Origin: Opitutia bacterium
Lineage (GTDB): Bacteria > Verrucomicrobiota > Verrucomicrobiia > Opitutales > Opitutaceae
Assembly: GCA_003142955.1 (NCBI GenBank)
Contig: PLOH01000148.1
Span: 23,687 to 71,715, forward strand
Length of the DNA stretch: 48,029 nucleotides
Reading direction: 5' to 3'
The notes beneath the pieces are model-generated. The model was not told the origin of the DNA and did not search any database. It saw only the letters and a program-made list of their open reading frames with translations. Shown here one piece after another: positions 36,946 to 45,234 of this stretch (position 1 is the first letter of the stretch; every line of letters starts with the position of its first letter). The translations under genes and the position numbers were made by a program.

Positions 36946-38709
36946 ATGGATCCCCGCCAGAAAACTGAGACCACAGTCCAGGGCATCTCCGCGTCCAATG
37001 GCATTGCCTACGGCGAGATCTTCCTCTACCTGCAGACGGACTTGGAGGTGCCGATCTATCAGGTCGACGCCAGCAAGCGGATCGAGGAGATCGCCCGCTT
37101 CGATCAGGGGCTCGTCACCACCCGTCAGCAAATCACCAAGATCAAGAATGAGGTGGAGCAAAACCTGGGCCCCGATGAAGCGCGGATCTTCGATGCCCAC
37201 CTGATGGTGCTCGAAGATCAGGCGCTGATCGGCGAGACGATACGGGAATTCGAAGCCACCGGCGTCAATATCGAGACCTGCTTCAACAACGTTTCCCAGC
37301 GGTACGTCAAAGCGTTTGACGAGATTAACGATGAATACCTGCGGGAACGGGCTGGCGACATTCGCGACGTCGCCCAGCGGGTCTTGCGGAATTTGCTGGG
37401 CCAGGCGGCGCATCATCTGGGCGAACTGGCGGAGAAACGCGTGGTGGTCGCCAACGACATCACGCCTTCCGATGCCGCCGGGATCAACCGCAGCGCGGCC
37501 CTGGCCATCGTTACCGACGTCGGCAGCAAGACGAGCCATGCCGTCATCGTGGCGCGCTCGCTGAAGATTCCGGCGGTGGTCGGAGTCCGGGATCTCACGA
37601 CGCGGGTCAGCAGCGGCGACCGGGTGCTGGTCGACGGTTATGAAGGGGTGGTGATCGTCAATCCCACCGAGCAGACGCTGTTCCGCTATGGCCGGATTCA
37701 AACCGAGAAAAAGACCTTCGAGTCGCGCCTGCAGGCCGCCAGCCGCCTGCCGTCGGAAACGCTGGACGGCGTGCACGTCGTCCTGCTGGCGAACCTGGAA
37801 AAGGTGGAGGAGAACAGTTCGGGGCGGGACTCGCAGGCAGAGGGCGTCGGACTCTTTCGCACGGAGTATCTCTACCTGAATTCCTCGCGACTGCCCGGCG
37901 AAGACGAGCAGTTTGCGAGCTACCGGGCGGTCGTCGCGGCCTTTGCGCCCAACCCCGTGGTCATTCGCACGCTCGACCTGGGCGGCGACAAACCGCTGGA
38001 GGGCGTTCCCGGGCTGACCCACCACGAGACCAATCCGTTTCTGGGCTTCCGGGCGATCCGCCTCTGCCTGGAGCACCCGGAGCTGTTCAAGGAGCAATTG
38101 CGGGCCATCCTCCGGGCCAGCGCGTTTGGACGGGTGCGCATGATGTATCCGATGATCAGCGGCGTGGACGAGCTGGCGCGCGCCAATGCAATTCTGGAAG
38201 AAGCGAAGGAGGAACTCCGGAAACGCAAGGTGGAGTTTGACGAGAAGATGGAAGTGGGCAGCATGATCGAGATTCCGAGCGCGGCGGCCACGGTCGACCT
38301 CCTGGCGCGCCATTGCCAGTTCTTCAGCATCGGCACCAACGATCTCATCCAGTATTTGCTGGCGATCGACCGCGGCAACGATCGCATCGCCCACCTTTAT
38401 GAGCCGACCCACCCGGCGGTGCTGCGCACGATCAAGTCCGTGGTGGACGATGCCCACCGGCGCCACCTCCCGGTCGCGGTGTGCGGCGAGATGGCCGGCG
38501 ACCCGATCTTCGCGCCGCTGCTGCTCGGCCTCGGGATTGACGAGCTGAGCATGGCGCCCCCGTCGTTGCCCGCGGTGAAATATCTGATCCGCGCAATGAA
38601 GATGAGCGATGCGAAGAAGCTCGCTGCTGACGCCTTGACGATGAGTGATCCCAAGGAAATCTACGCCATGGCCGAGGCGTTCTATGCGACGCGCGTCAAG
38701 GTGGATTGA
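36946..38709 (+). CDS. ptsI: Phosphotransferase system enzyme I (PEP-protein phosphotransferase)
   Basis: 587 residues from ATG 36946 (MDPRQKTETTVQGISASNG), with normal domain order. The N-terminal HPr-binding helices span about 25-150. The swivelling domain carries the phosphorylated His198 in DVGSKTSHAVIVARSL (normally GGxTSH). The PEP-binding barrel has GLFRTEYLYL, RTLDLGGDKPL, NPFLGFRAIR, MYPMISGV, MIEIPSAAA, FFSIGTNDLIQY and VCGEMAGDP (Cys about 513). EI transfers phosphate from PEP to HPr, for sugar uptake or for regulation. No HPr or EII gene is nearby, so a regulatory PTS is possible. A GTG at 36922 in frame is an alternative start. Confidence 0.93.
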   Translation: MDPRQKTETTVQGISASNGIAYGEIFLYLQTDLEVPIYQVDASKRIEEIARFDQGLVTTRQQITKIKNEVEQNLGPDEARIFDAHLMVLEDQALIGETIREFEATGVNIETCFNNVSQRYVKAFDEINDEYLRERAGDIRDVAQRVLRNLLGQAAHHLGELAEKRVVVANDITPSDAAGINRSAALAIVTDVGSKTSHAVIVARSLKIPAVVGVRDLTTRVSSGDRVLVDGYEGVVIVNPTEQTLFRYGRIQTEKKTFESRLQAASRLPSETLDGVHVVLLANLEKVEENSSGRDSQAEGVGLFRTEYLYLNSSRLPGEDEQFASYRAVVAAFAPNPVVIRTLDLGGDKPLEGVPGLTHHETNPFLGFRAIRLCLEHPELFKEQLRAILRASAFGRVRMMYPMISGVDELARANAILEEAKEELRKRKVEFDEKMEVGSMIEIPSAAATVDLLARHCQFFSIGTNDLIQYLLAIDRGNDRIAHLYEPTHPAVLRTIKSVVDDAHRRHLPVAVCGEMAGDPIFAPLLLGLGIDELSMAPPSLPAVKYLIRAMKMSDAKKLAADALTMSDPKEIYAMAEAFYATRVKVD

Positions 38710-38724
38710 ACCATCCGGCCGGCG

Positions 38725-39102
38725 TTATTTCCGCGCGTGCAGGATGATCTCGTTCTCATCGGGATCGCGAATGATGCAGCCGCGACAGACAGGAGAATCG
38801 AACGGGCCTTTGAAGATCGGCACGGCTCTGGTCGGCAAGTAGGACAGCACCGCGTCGAGATCCACGACCTCCAGACCGATGGTTGCGCCGTGAATGCCAG
38901 CCGAGTGGGTGGCGTCGGCGGCGGTAATCGCCAGCGTGCCCTGGCCGATATCATACTCCACCCATTGATCGTTCCAGTTGGCGGTGACCTTGAGCCCAAG
39001 GATTTCCTCGTAGAATTTCCGGGCGGTCTTCACGTCCTTGACCGGATACATCACGAAGGCGACGTCTTTGAAAAGTGAGGCGGGTGGGGTTTGTGTGCTC
39101 AT
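38725..39102 (-). CDS. VOC (glyoxalase/bleomycin-resistance fold) family protein
   Basis: 125 residues with the paired beta-alpha-beta-beta-beta layout: VAFVMYPVKDVKTARKFYEEIL, WVEYDIGQGTLAITA, GATIGLEVVDLDAVLSYL, and FDSPVCRGCIIRDPDENEIILH. The C-terminal DPDENEI-LH is the usual VOC end and supplies a metal ligand Glu/His pair. Members include lyases, dioxygenases and resistance proteins; the substrate here is unknown. It converges on ptsI with a 15-bp gap. Confidence 0.82.
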   Translation of the reverse strand: MSTQTPPASLFKDVAFVMYPVKDVKTARKFYEEILGLKVTANWNDQWVEYDIGQGTLAITAADATHSAGIHGATIGLEVVDLDAVLSYLPTRAVPIFKGPFDSPVCRGCIIRDPDENEIILHARK

Positions 39103-39123
39103 GGGGTGTGGGTGGGTAATTGT

Positions 39124-39333
39124 TCAAGGATGGTCGCGCGGGCCCAGCAGCCGGGCCGGCAGGCAGAACAGCGCGCGCACGAGGGAAAACACGGCGCCGA
39201 AGCAAAGGCCGGCGATGCGGAAGGGCAATGCGATCAACCACACCAACGGTGCCAACACCAAGGCGAGAAGTGCCAGCGGCCAACAGAGGAGGAGGAGGAG
39301 GCACCACACGAAAAAGATCAGCACCACTTTCAT
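39124..39333 (-). CDS. Small hydrophobic membrane protein, unknown function
   Basis: 69 residues from ATG 39333 with two long hydrophobic stretches, VVLIFFVWCLLLLLCWPLAL and LAPLVWLIALPFRIAGLCF, and a short basic C-terminus ARLLGPRDHP. The frame is open 28 codons upstream, but those lack hydrophobic or family character. It lies 21 bp upstream of the VOC gene in the same direction. I do not recognise the family. Confidence 0.6.
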   Translation of the reverse strand: MKVVLIFFVWCLLLLLCWPLALLALVLAPLVWLIALPFRIAGLCFGAVFSLVRALFCLPARLLGPRDHP

Positions 39334-39460
39334 AAGATGACGGCGGGACGGCGCCATCCCAAGCAAAAGCCCCTGGCCGCCGGTTGGCGACACCGAAAAG
39401 CGGAAGAGGCCGCGCAATCTAGGGCTCGATCATTCTTGGGTGGAAAGTCCGGTCTTCACC

Positions 39461-39520
39461 CGTAGGGGCGCAATCTCGCTGCGCCCGTTTCCGAGGGCGC
39501 AACAAGATTGCGCCCCTACG
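39461..39520. repeat. GTAGGGGCGCA palindromic pair (60 bp)
   Basis: The outer arms CGTAGGGGCGCAATCT and AGATTGCGCCCCTACG are perfect 16-bp inverted repeats. Each half forms its own GGGCGCA/TGCGCCC hairpin. It lies in the gap between two genes of unknown function. The single unit at 1094-1120 is the same family. Confidence 0.75.
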
Positions 39521-39585
39521 ACAGAGAAACGCGCGTCGATGTGGCCGAGCACGAACCGGCTCTGCAGTCAAATCACCACGGCTGG

Positions 39586-40308
39586 TCATTTCCCGATCGA
39601 TCCGGCCACTTCCACCGCGATGTTTTCCCGATCCACCGGATGGACGCTGATATGCTGGGGTGTTTCCCGTTCGACGGACTGGTTGACCGACAACCGATGC
39701 AACCGGACCGCGTCAACCGTCTCGAATTCGACGGTGAAGTCGATTCGCGAGAAGAGGAACTCGTTCTTGAGCGATTCGAAATCAGGCAGCAACGGCAGGA
39801 CGGCTGCCACGGTCTTTCCCGCGCAATGGTAGTGCGGTTGGTAGTGGCTGAGATGCAGACGGCATTGTTGGTGCAGAAGAGGCCGCGGGATTTTGAAAAC
39901 GAGGATCACGATCCGGGCATCCGCCGGTGCGATCTGAATCGCGGCATCGGGACCATCCGGCACGGGAACAAAATCGCTCGGCGCGAAGTCAAGGGAGCCA
40001 AGATGCAATTTGGCCCCGGTGATCGCAGCGAAATCCTCGAGGCTGTCGGCTGATTTGGGGACAAAGACGGCGTAATAGAACGGAATCTGGTCGGGCAGGG
40101 CGGCCAACTCATAATGACGCACATACCGGAAATCGTAGTCGCCCTCAACGATCGACAGGCCTTGGCCTACGCTGACCCTCACGGATTCGGCGACCAGGCA
40201 AAAAGGCGACCGGAGGGCCTCCACCGGAATCACGTCGGTCGGAAACGTTCCGGCCGCGAGAAAAGGAGCCAGGGCCAAGGTCAAGCCTGCCATCAACATG
40301 GTTCTCAT
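39586..40308 (-). CDS. Secreted protein of unknown function
   Basis: 240 residues with a probable signal peptide (MRTMLMAGLTLALAPFLAAG). The mature part begins TFPTDVIPVEALRSPFCLVAE and contains DYDFRYVRHYELAALPD, KIPRPLLHQQCRLHLSHYQPHY and FLFSRIDFTVEFE. These suggest a beta-sandwich-like protein with strands around a His/Tyr-rich centre. I do not recognise the family. Codon use looks ordinary. It stands alone between repeats. Confidence 0.62.
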   Translation of the reverse strand: MRTMLMAGLTLALAPFLAAGTFPTDVIPVEALRSPFCLVAESVRVSVGQGLSIVEGDYDFRYVRHYELAALPDQIPFYYAVFVPKSADSLEDFAAITGAKLHLGSLDFAPSDFVPVPDGPDAAIQIAPADARIVILVFKIPRPLLHQQCRLHLSHYQPHYHCAGKTVAAVLPLLPDFESLKNEFLFSRIDFTVEFETVDAVRLHRLSVNQSVERETPQHISVHPVDRENIAVEVAGSIGK

Positions 40309-40360
40309 GGTACTGTCGGGCGGTGCGGGATGCCAGCACGGATCAGCCCTGCTGCGCCAA

Positions 40361-40384
40361 GCGCGGGCTAAAGCACCGCGTTAC
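40361..40384. repeat. CGCGG palindromic element upstream of smc
   Basis: GCGCGGGCTAAAGCACCGCGTTAC folds into a short CGCGG/CCGCG stem with the loop GCTAAAGCA and ends GTTAC. It resembles the other intergenic units in form, but only one copy is in this window. Confidence 0.4.
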
Positions 40385-40580
40385 GTAGTGCAGTGCTTCC
40401 GCCTGCATATCCTGCGATTCTTGCCGACCCAGTAGTTCGGGGCAGGAGGAACGAGCTCGCTGCCTACCTGTCAATCGATCGTCGCGTCAAAACAAAAAGG
40501 ACCAGACCTGTGAACAACTCATTTCACTTTCCCGTTGCGGTCGCAATTTGCCCACTCTCTAGTCTGCGCCTTTACGTTGC

Positions 40581-43500
40581 ATGCATCTAAAGGCGCTCAA
40601 GCTTCACGGCTTCAAGTCGTTCGCTGATCCCACCATTCTCCGCTTCGATCCCGGGGTCACGGCCATCGTGGGTCCGAACGGCTGCGGCAAGAGCAATATC
40701 GCCGACGCGATCCGCTGGGTGCTGGGCGAACAGAGCGCCAAGGCGCTGCGCGGCGGAAAGATGCAGGATGTCATTTTCGAAGGCGCGGAGACGCGCCGCC
40801 CGCAGAATCTCTGCGAGGTGTCGCTGCTGCTGAGCGAATGCGAGCAGCAGTTGGGCACCGATTTTCATGAGGTGGAGATCATCCGCCGGACCACCCGCGA
40901 TGGTCAGAGCGACTATCTCATCAACGGCCAGTGCTGCCGTCTGAAGGACATCCACAAGCTCTTCATGGACACCGGGGTGGGGCGCACCTCGTATTCGATC
41001 ATGGCGCAGGGCCAGATCGACCAGGTGTTGTCGTCCAAGCCGGAGGAACGCCGTGCGGTGTTCGAGGAGGCCGCCGGCATCACCCGCTACAAGAGCCAGC
41101 GGCGCGAGGCGCTCGGGAAACTCGCGCTCACCGACCAGAATCTGGCGCGGGTGACGGATGTGATCGGCGAAGTGGGCCGCCAGATCGGCAGCCTCCGCCG
41201 CCAGGCCTCCAAAGCGATCCGGTACAAACGCCTGAGCTTCCGTTTGCGACACCTCAGTCTCGCCTCCGGAGGCTGGCAGTGGACGCAACTGAGCGCGATC
41301 ATCGCCGCCCTCGAGGCGGAGGTGACGCGTCTGCGCGCCGCGACCGAGGTCCAGCGGGGCAAGCTGGAGGCGCATCAGCGCGAGTTGGGCGAGATCAAGT
41401 CGCGCCGCAGCGACTACAATCAGCGTCTGCAAGACGCGCAGCAGACGGTCTTCGACCTGCGTTCCGGGAAGGAGCAGGCGGAGAACCAGGCGGGCGTCGC
41501 CCGGATCAAGAAGACGGGTTTGGAGGAGCGCATCCAGTCGAGCCGGGACGATCTCGCCGAATTGCAAATGCAGCTCCACGAGGTCAGCGCCCGGGCGGAC
41601 AGCGGGGCGCAGGACAAGCAGCTGCAACTCAATCTGCTCGGCACCTCGGACACGGTGTTTCAGCAGCGCAATCGCGAGCTGGCCATTGTGGAAGGAGAGA
41701 TGAGCAAACAGGAGCGCCAGCTGCAGCAGGCGAAGTTCGCGTTGCTGCAACTGGAGAGCACGGTCGCGCGCTTGCGGACGGACAGCTCCGGCTTCGAAGT
41801 TGATTCGAAGACCAGCGTCGTCCGGCATAGCGAGCTGGCCGAACAGCTCGTGGAAGTGCAGCAGGCCCGGGCCGCCGCAACGGTGCGCGCGGGCGAGGAG
41901 CACCAGCGGCTCGAAATCGCCCGTGGCGAGCAGAGCCGGGTGCATAACGAGGTGCAGGCGGCGCAACAGGCGCTGGCGGATGCCACCCAGCAATTTCGCG
42001 AAGGCCAGCGCCGGCTCCAGGAACTCGACCGGACGATGGCCCAGCGGACCGCCCGGCTACGCCTCCTGCAGCAATTGCACGAGAAATGGGAGGGTTTTGG
42101 CGAAGGGGCCAAAGCGCTTTTGCAGGGCCGCCTCGACAGTGTCCTGGCGGGGGCCAAGGTCGTGCCTGTCACCCAGGGGCTGGAAGTCACCCCGGAATAC
42201 GGGAAGGCGCTCGAGGCCCTGCTCGGTTCGGCCGTCGAGGCCATCTCCGTGGCGGAACTCCCGGTGGCGCGGCAGATTCTGGCGCATCTCGATCAGCAGA
42301 AAATCGGGAGCGCCTGCCTGCAGGTTTCACCAGGCGGCCGTCGGACGGCGGCTGCGGCGGCCGGTCTTCCCTCCTTCCTGCAGCCGGCCACAGTGGCGCT
42401 GGCCGGGCTGGACCCGGCGCATCCGGTGGCCGGCCTGCTGGGGGCGTGTTACGTCGCGGAAAGTCTCGACGCGTTCCTGGAGTTCTGGCACGCGCATCCG
42501 GATTTTGGATTCCTGCTCGTGGCGACGCTGAAAGGGGAATTGGTTGATCAACGCGGGCTGGTTTACGGCGGTCATCAAAAGAAACCGACCGGGGGCATCG
42601 TCCAGCGCGAGATCGACCTGCGACAGACGGCGCGGGAGCTGGCCAGCGACCAGAAGGCACATGACGAGCAGCGCAAGCACGTGGACCAGTTCGGTGCAGC
42701 ATTGGCCGCCGCCGAATCGGCGTTGGAGCAGCAGCGCAAGCACGTGCTGACCACGACGCAGCAGGTGGCGGCGGTCCAGGTCGAGTCGCGCAATGCCGAT
42801 CGTGCCGTCGAGGAAGTGGCCGCCCGGTTGCAGCGGATGGAACGCGAGCTGGCCGGGCTGCAGGCCGCCCGGGCGGAGGCGGAGCAGCGCCTGGTCCGGG
42901 CGCAGGTCGCGCTCGCCGAGGCGGAGGACAAGGTCGCCGCCGAGAAACAGGCGATTGTGGCGGTCGAAGGCCAGATTGCCGCATTGCGCGTTGACCGCGA
43001 TCAGAAGAAGGAGGCGCTGGCCCAGGCCCGCCTCGATCTGGCGGAACGCCGCCAGAAGGTGGAGGTGCTCGACCGCGGCCTGGGCGAAATGGAACGCCGG
43101 CGCGCGCAGATCGGTGAATTGCTGGCCCAGCGCCAGCAGGAAGTGGACGTCTGGGCGGAACAAACCGCCGAGCTCGAACAGGAGGCGGTGGCCGGACTCG
43201 CGCGGGCGGCGGAGGCGGCCCGCACGCTCGAGGTGGCCCAGCAATCGGTGGAAAAGCTTCGCGGCGAATTCGTGGAGATCGAACGGCAGATCAGTGCGAT
43301 CGAAACCGAACAGCAGGGGCTGCGGACCGAGACCGACACCGCGCTGGAGGAACTCAGCCGGATGGAAATCAAGCTGGCCGAACACCGCGCGCGCGCCCAG
43401 TTTCTCGCCGAGGAGGTGCAACGTGAATTTCAATGCGACCTGGCGGCGGTCGACTGGAAACGAATGCTCTGGCACTCCGAGGATGATCCGCCGGACCTCA

Positions 43501-44513
43501 AGCTGTTCGACCTCGATGACGACGAGGACGCGGAAGAGCGGGGGTCGATGCCGGATGGTGCCAGCCTGCCCGCGGCGCCCGTAAGTCAACCGGCGGAGGC
43601 CGGCGGTCAGGCCGCGGAGACCGACCGGAAGCCCAGGGCGAAGCGCAAACCACGGATCCGGCAGAAAGGGGAGCCGACGGAGGCGGACCTGGCCGCGTTG
43701 GACCGGACCAATTGGGAGGAGATCAAGGCGGCGGTCGAGGCATTGCGGCAGCGGCTCGGCAGCATGGGGCCGGTCAACCTGGTCGCGATCGAGGAGTACG
43801 CGGAGCTCCGCCAGCGCTATGATTTTCTCAGGACCCAGTGCGACGACCTGACCAGCGCCAAGGCCGAATTGCTCAAGGCGATCGACGAAATCAATCGCGC
43901 TTCCCAGCGACAGTTCGCGGTGACGTTCGAGCAGGTCCGGAAGAATTTCGAGTATACGTTTCAGACGCTGTTTGGCGGCGGACACGCGCACCTGGAGCTC
44001 ATCCAGGCGGAAGACATTTTGGAGAGCGGCATCGAAATCGTCGCCCAGCCGCCCGGGACCCGGTTGAAGGGAATCTCGCTGCTCTCCGGCGGCCAGAAGA
44101 CGCTGACGGCGGTCGCTTTGCTTTTCGCCCTCTACATGGTGAAGCCCTCGCCCTTCTGCCTGCTCGACGAACTGGACGCCCCGCTCGACGAATCGAACAT
44201 CGGGCGTTTCACGAACCTGCTGAAGCATTTCGCGAAGGACTCGCAGTTCCTCATCATCACGCACAACAAGCGGACGATCGCCGCCACGAACGCGGTGTAC
44301 GGAGTGACGATGGAAGAGCGCGGGGTGTCGAAGATCGTCTCGATGCGGTTCAATCACGAGCATGACGAAGCGGAGGCGGTGGCCGAGACGGTCGCCGACG
44401 CGGTCCGGCAGGCCGTTCCGGCGGCGATGGGCTCAGAGAATCCTGTGCCGGTGGCACTGGACTCCGAACCTCCTGCGCCGGGGTCCGAGGCTCCCGGAAT
44501 GGAGTCGCGATAG
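40581..44513 (+). CDS. smc: Chromosome segregation protein SMC
   Basis: 1310 residues, longer than the usual 1150-1200. N-terminal head: LKLHGFKSFADPTILRF and Walker A GPNGCGKSN (31-39), with IRWVLGEQSAKALRGGKMQDVIFEG (in pieces). Two long Gln/Glu/Arg coiled coils flank a hinge at about 506-660 (GEGAKALLQGRLDSVLAGAK ... GLVYGGH). C-terminal head: PVNLVAIEEY, signature LLSGGQKTLTAVALLF (about 1164) and Walker B CLLDELDAPLDESN. Residues about 976-1036 form a charged, Pro/Ala-rich linker (DLDDDEDAEERG; RKPRAKRKPRIRQKGEP) between coil and C-terminal head, which accounts for some of the extra length. A further low-complexity tail follows the head. SMC organises and segregates chromosomes; no scpA/B are here. 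Confidence 0.96.
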   Translation: MHLKALKLHGFKSFADPTILRFDPGVTAIVGPNGCGKSNIADAIRWVLGEQSAKALRGGKMQDVIFEGAETRRPQNLCEVSLLLSECEQQLGTDFHEVEIIRRTTRDGQSDYLINGQCCRLKDIHKLFMDTGVGRTSYSIMAQGQIDQVLSSKPEERRAVFEEAAGITRYKSQRREALGKLALTDQNLARVTDVIGEVGRQIGSLRRQASKAIRYKRLSFRLRHLSLASGGWQWTQLSAIIAALEAEVTRLRAATEVQRGKLEAHQRELGEIKSRRSDYNQRLQDAQQTVFDLRSGKEQAENQAGVARIKKTGLEERIQSSRDDLAELQMQLHEVSARADSGAQDKQLQLNLLGTSDTVFQQRNRELAIVEGEMSKQERQLQQAKFALLQLESTVARLRTDSSGFEVDSKTSVVRHSELAEQLVEVQQARAAATVRAGEEHQRLEIARGEQSRVHNEVQAAQQALADATQQFREGQRRLQELDRTMAQRTARLRLLQQLHEKWEGFGEGAKALLQGRLDSVLAGAKVVPVTQGLEVTPEYGKALEALLGSAVEAISVAELPVARQILAHLDQQKIGSACLQVSPGGRRTAAAAAGLPSFLQPATVALAGLDPAHPVAGLLGACYVAESLDAFLEFWHAHPDFGFLLVATLKGELVDQRGLVYGGHQKKPTGGIVQREIDLRQTARELASDQKAHDEQRKHVDQFGAALAAAESALEQQRKHVLTTTQQVAAVQVESRNADRAVEEVAARLQRMERELAGLQAARAEAEQRLVRAQVALAEAEDKVAAEKQAIVAVEGQIAALRVDRDQKKEALAQARLDLAERRQKVEVLDRGLGEMERRRAQIGELLAQRQQEVDVWAEQTAELEQEAVAGLARAAEAARTLEVAQQSVEKLRGEFVEIERQISAIETEQQGLRTETDTALEELSRMEIKLAEHRARAQFLAEEVQREFQCDLAAVDWKRMLWHSEDDPPDLKLFDLDDDEDAEERGSMPDGASLPAAPVSQPAEAGGQAAETDRKPRAKRKPRIRQKGEPTEADLAALDRTNWEEIKAAVEALRQRLGSMGPVNLVAIEEYAELRQRYDFLRTQCDDLTSAKAELLKAIDEINRASQRQFAVTFEQVRKNFEYTFQTLFGGGHAHLELIQAEDILESGIEIVAQPPGTRLKGISLLSGGQKTLTAVALLFALYMVKPSPFCLLDELDAPLDESNIGRFTNLLKHFAKDSQFLIITHNKRTIAATNAVYGVTMEERGVSKIVSMRFNHEHDEAEAVAETVADAVRQAVPAAMGSENPVPVALDSEPPAPGSEAPGMESR

Positions 44514-44648
44514 GCCACCCGGCAGCGCGATTTTGGATGAATGCACGCGGGCCTTGATTAAGGTGAAGATTCTATAATTGAAACTACGGCCAATGCCGCT
44601 CATTGGGAGAGTTATTCGCGCGGCCGCCTTCCAGCCGGCGTCTTCTTC

Positions 44649-45092
44649 ATGCTCCAATGGCTCCAACGGCTCTGGCTGCGCGGCCGACCGGCGGGCGGCC
44701 CGGCCGGCGCCCGCGGCGCCGCGGGGGAACAGCTGGCCGCCGAGTTCTTGCGCGGACGCATGGGCTATCAGATCGTGGTGCAGAATTGGCGCAATCCCCG
44801 GGAACGGCGCGAGGAGATCGATCTGGTGTGTCGCGATCACGAAGTGCTGGTGTTCGTCGAGGTGAAGACCCGCTCGGCCGGCGCGCTCGTGTCTGGTTAT
44901 TATGCGGTCAACCGGCGAAAAAAGCGGGCGTTATTCCGGGCCATCCACGCCTACCTCACGCAGCTGCGCGTCCGCCCGCGGACCTTCCGGTTCGACGTCG
45001 CGGAGGTCATCTTGTCCGGCAACGCTCCGCCCCAGGTGCGGCACTTCCAGAATGTGCCGCTGTTCCCAAAAGGCTACAACGTGCTGCGCTAG
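44649..45092 (+). CDS. YraN/UPF0102 family endonuclease-like protein
   Basis: 147 residues. The UPF0102 pattern is clear: GARGAAGEQLAAEFLRGRMGY, NWRNPRERREEIDLVCRD, VLVFVEVKTRSAGALVSG, then YLTQLRVRPRTFRFDVAEV. The EIDLV ... EVK residues form a PD-(D/E)XK-like nuclease site. The biological role is unclear; it lies in its usual type of housekeeping setting. The N-terminus is Gly/Ala/Arg-rich. A perfect TATAAT lies at 44573-44578, 70 bp upstream, with TTGATT 13 bp before it, too short a spacing for a standard promoter. Confidence 0.85.
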   Translation: MLQWLQRLWLRGRPAGGPAGARGAAGEQLAAEFLRGRMGYQIVVQNWRNPRERREEIDLVCRDHEVLVFVEVKTRSAGALVSGYYAVNRRKKRALFRAIHAYLTQLRVRPRTFRFDVAEVILSGNAPPQVRHFQNVPLFPKGYNVLR

Positions 45093-45234
45093 CACCCGAT
45101 ACCGACTCTTCAATCATAGGCGATTGCCTCGGCCCTTATTGGCTGATCGACCGGACGGATCTGATTCATGACAATTCGCCACCCTCCTCGGGACTTTGAC
45201 TTTTCCCTGGTGCCTTCTGATAGTGGTTCTACCC

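Noticed and set aside
36841..38466. 541-codon minus-strand frame opposite ptsI
   Set aside because: Shadow of the PTS enzyme I gene, no family features.
42327..44363. 678-codon minus-strand frame inside smc
   Set aside because: Antisense to the well-supported SMC coding sequence; low-complexity Leu/Gln/Arg composition mirrors the coiled coil.
44554..44578. TTGATT ... TATAAT as a sigma-70 promoter for the YraN-family gene
   Set aside because: The -10 is perfect, but the spacer is only 13 bp, too short for a standard promoter, and no better -35 lies 17 bp upstream.
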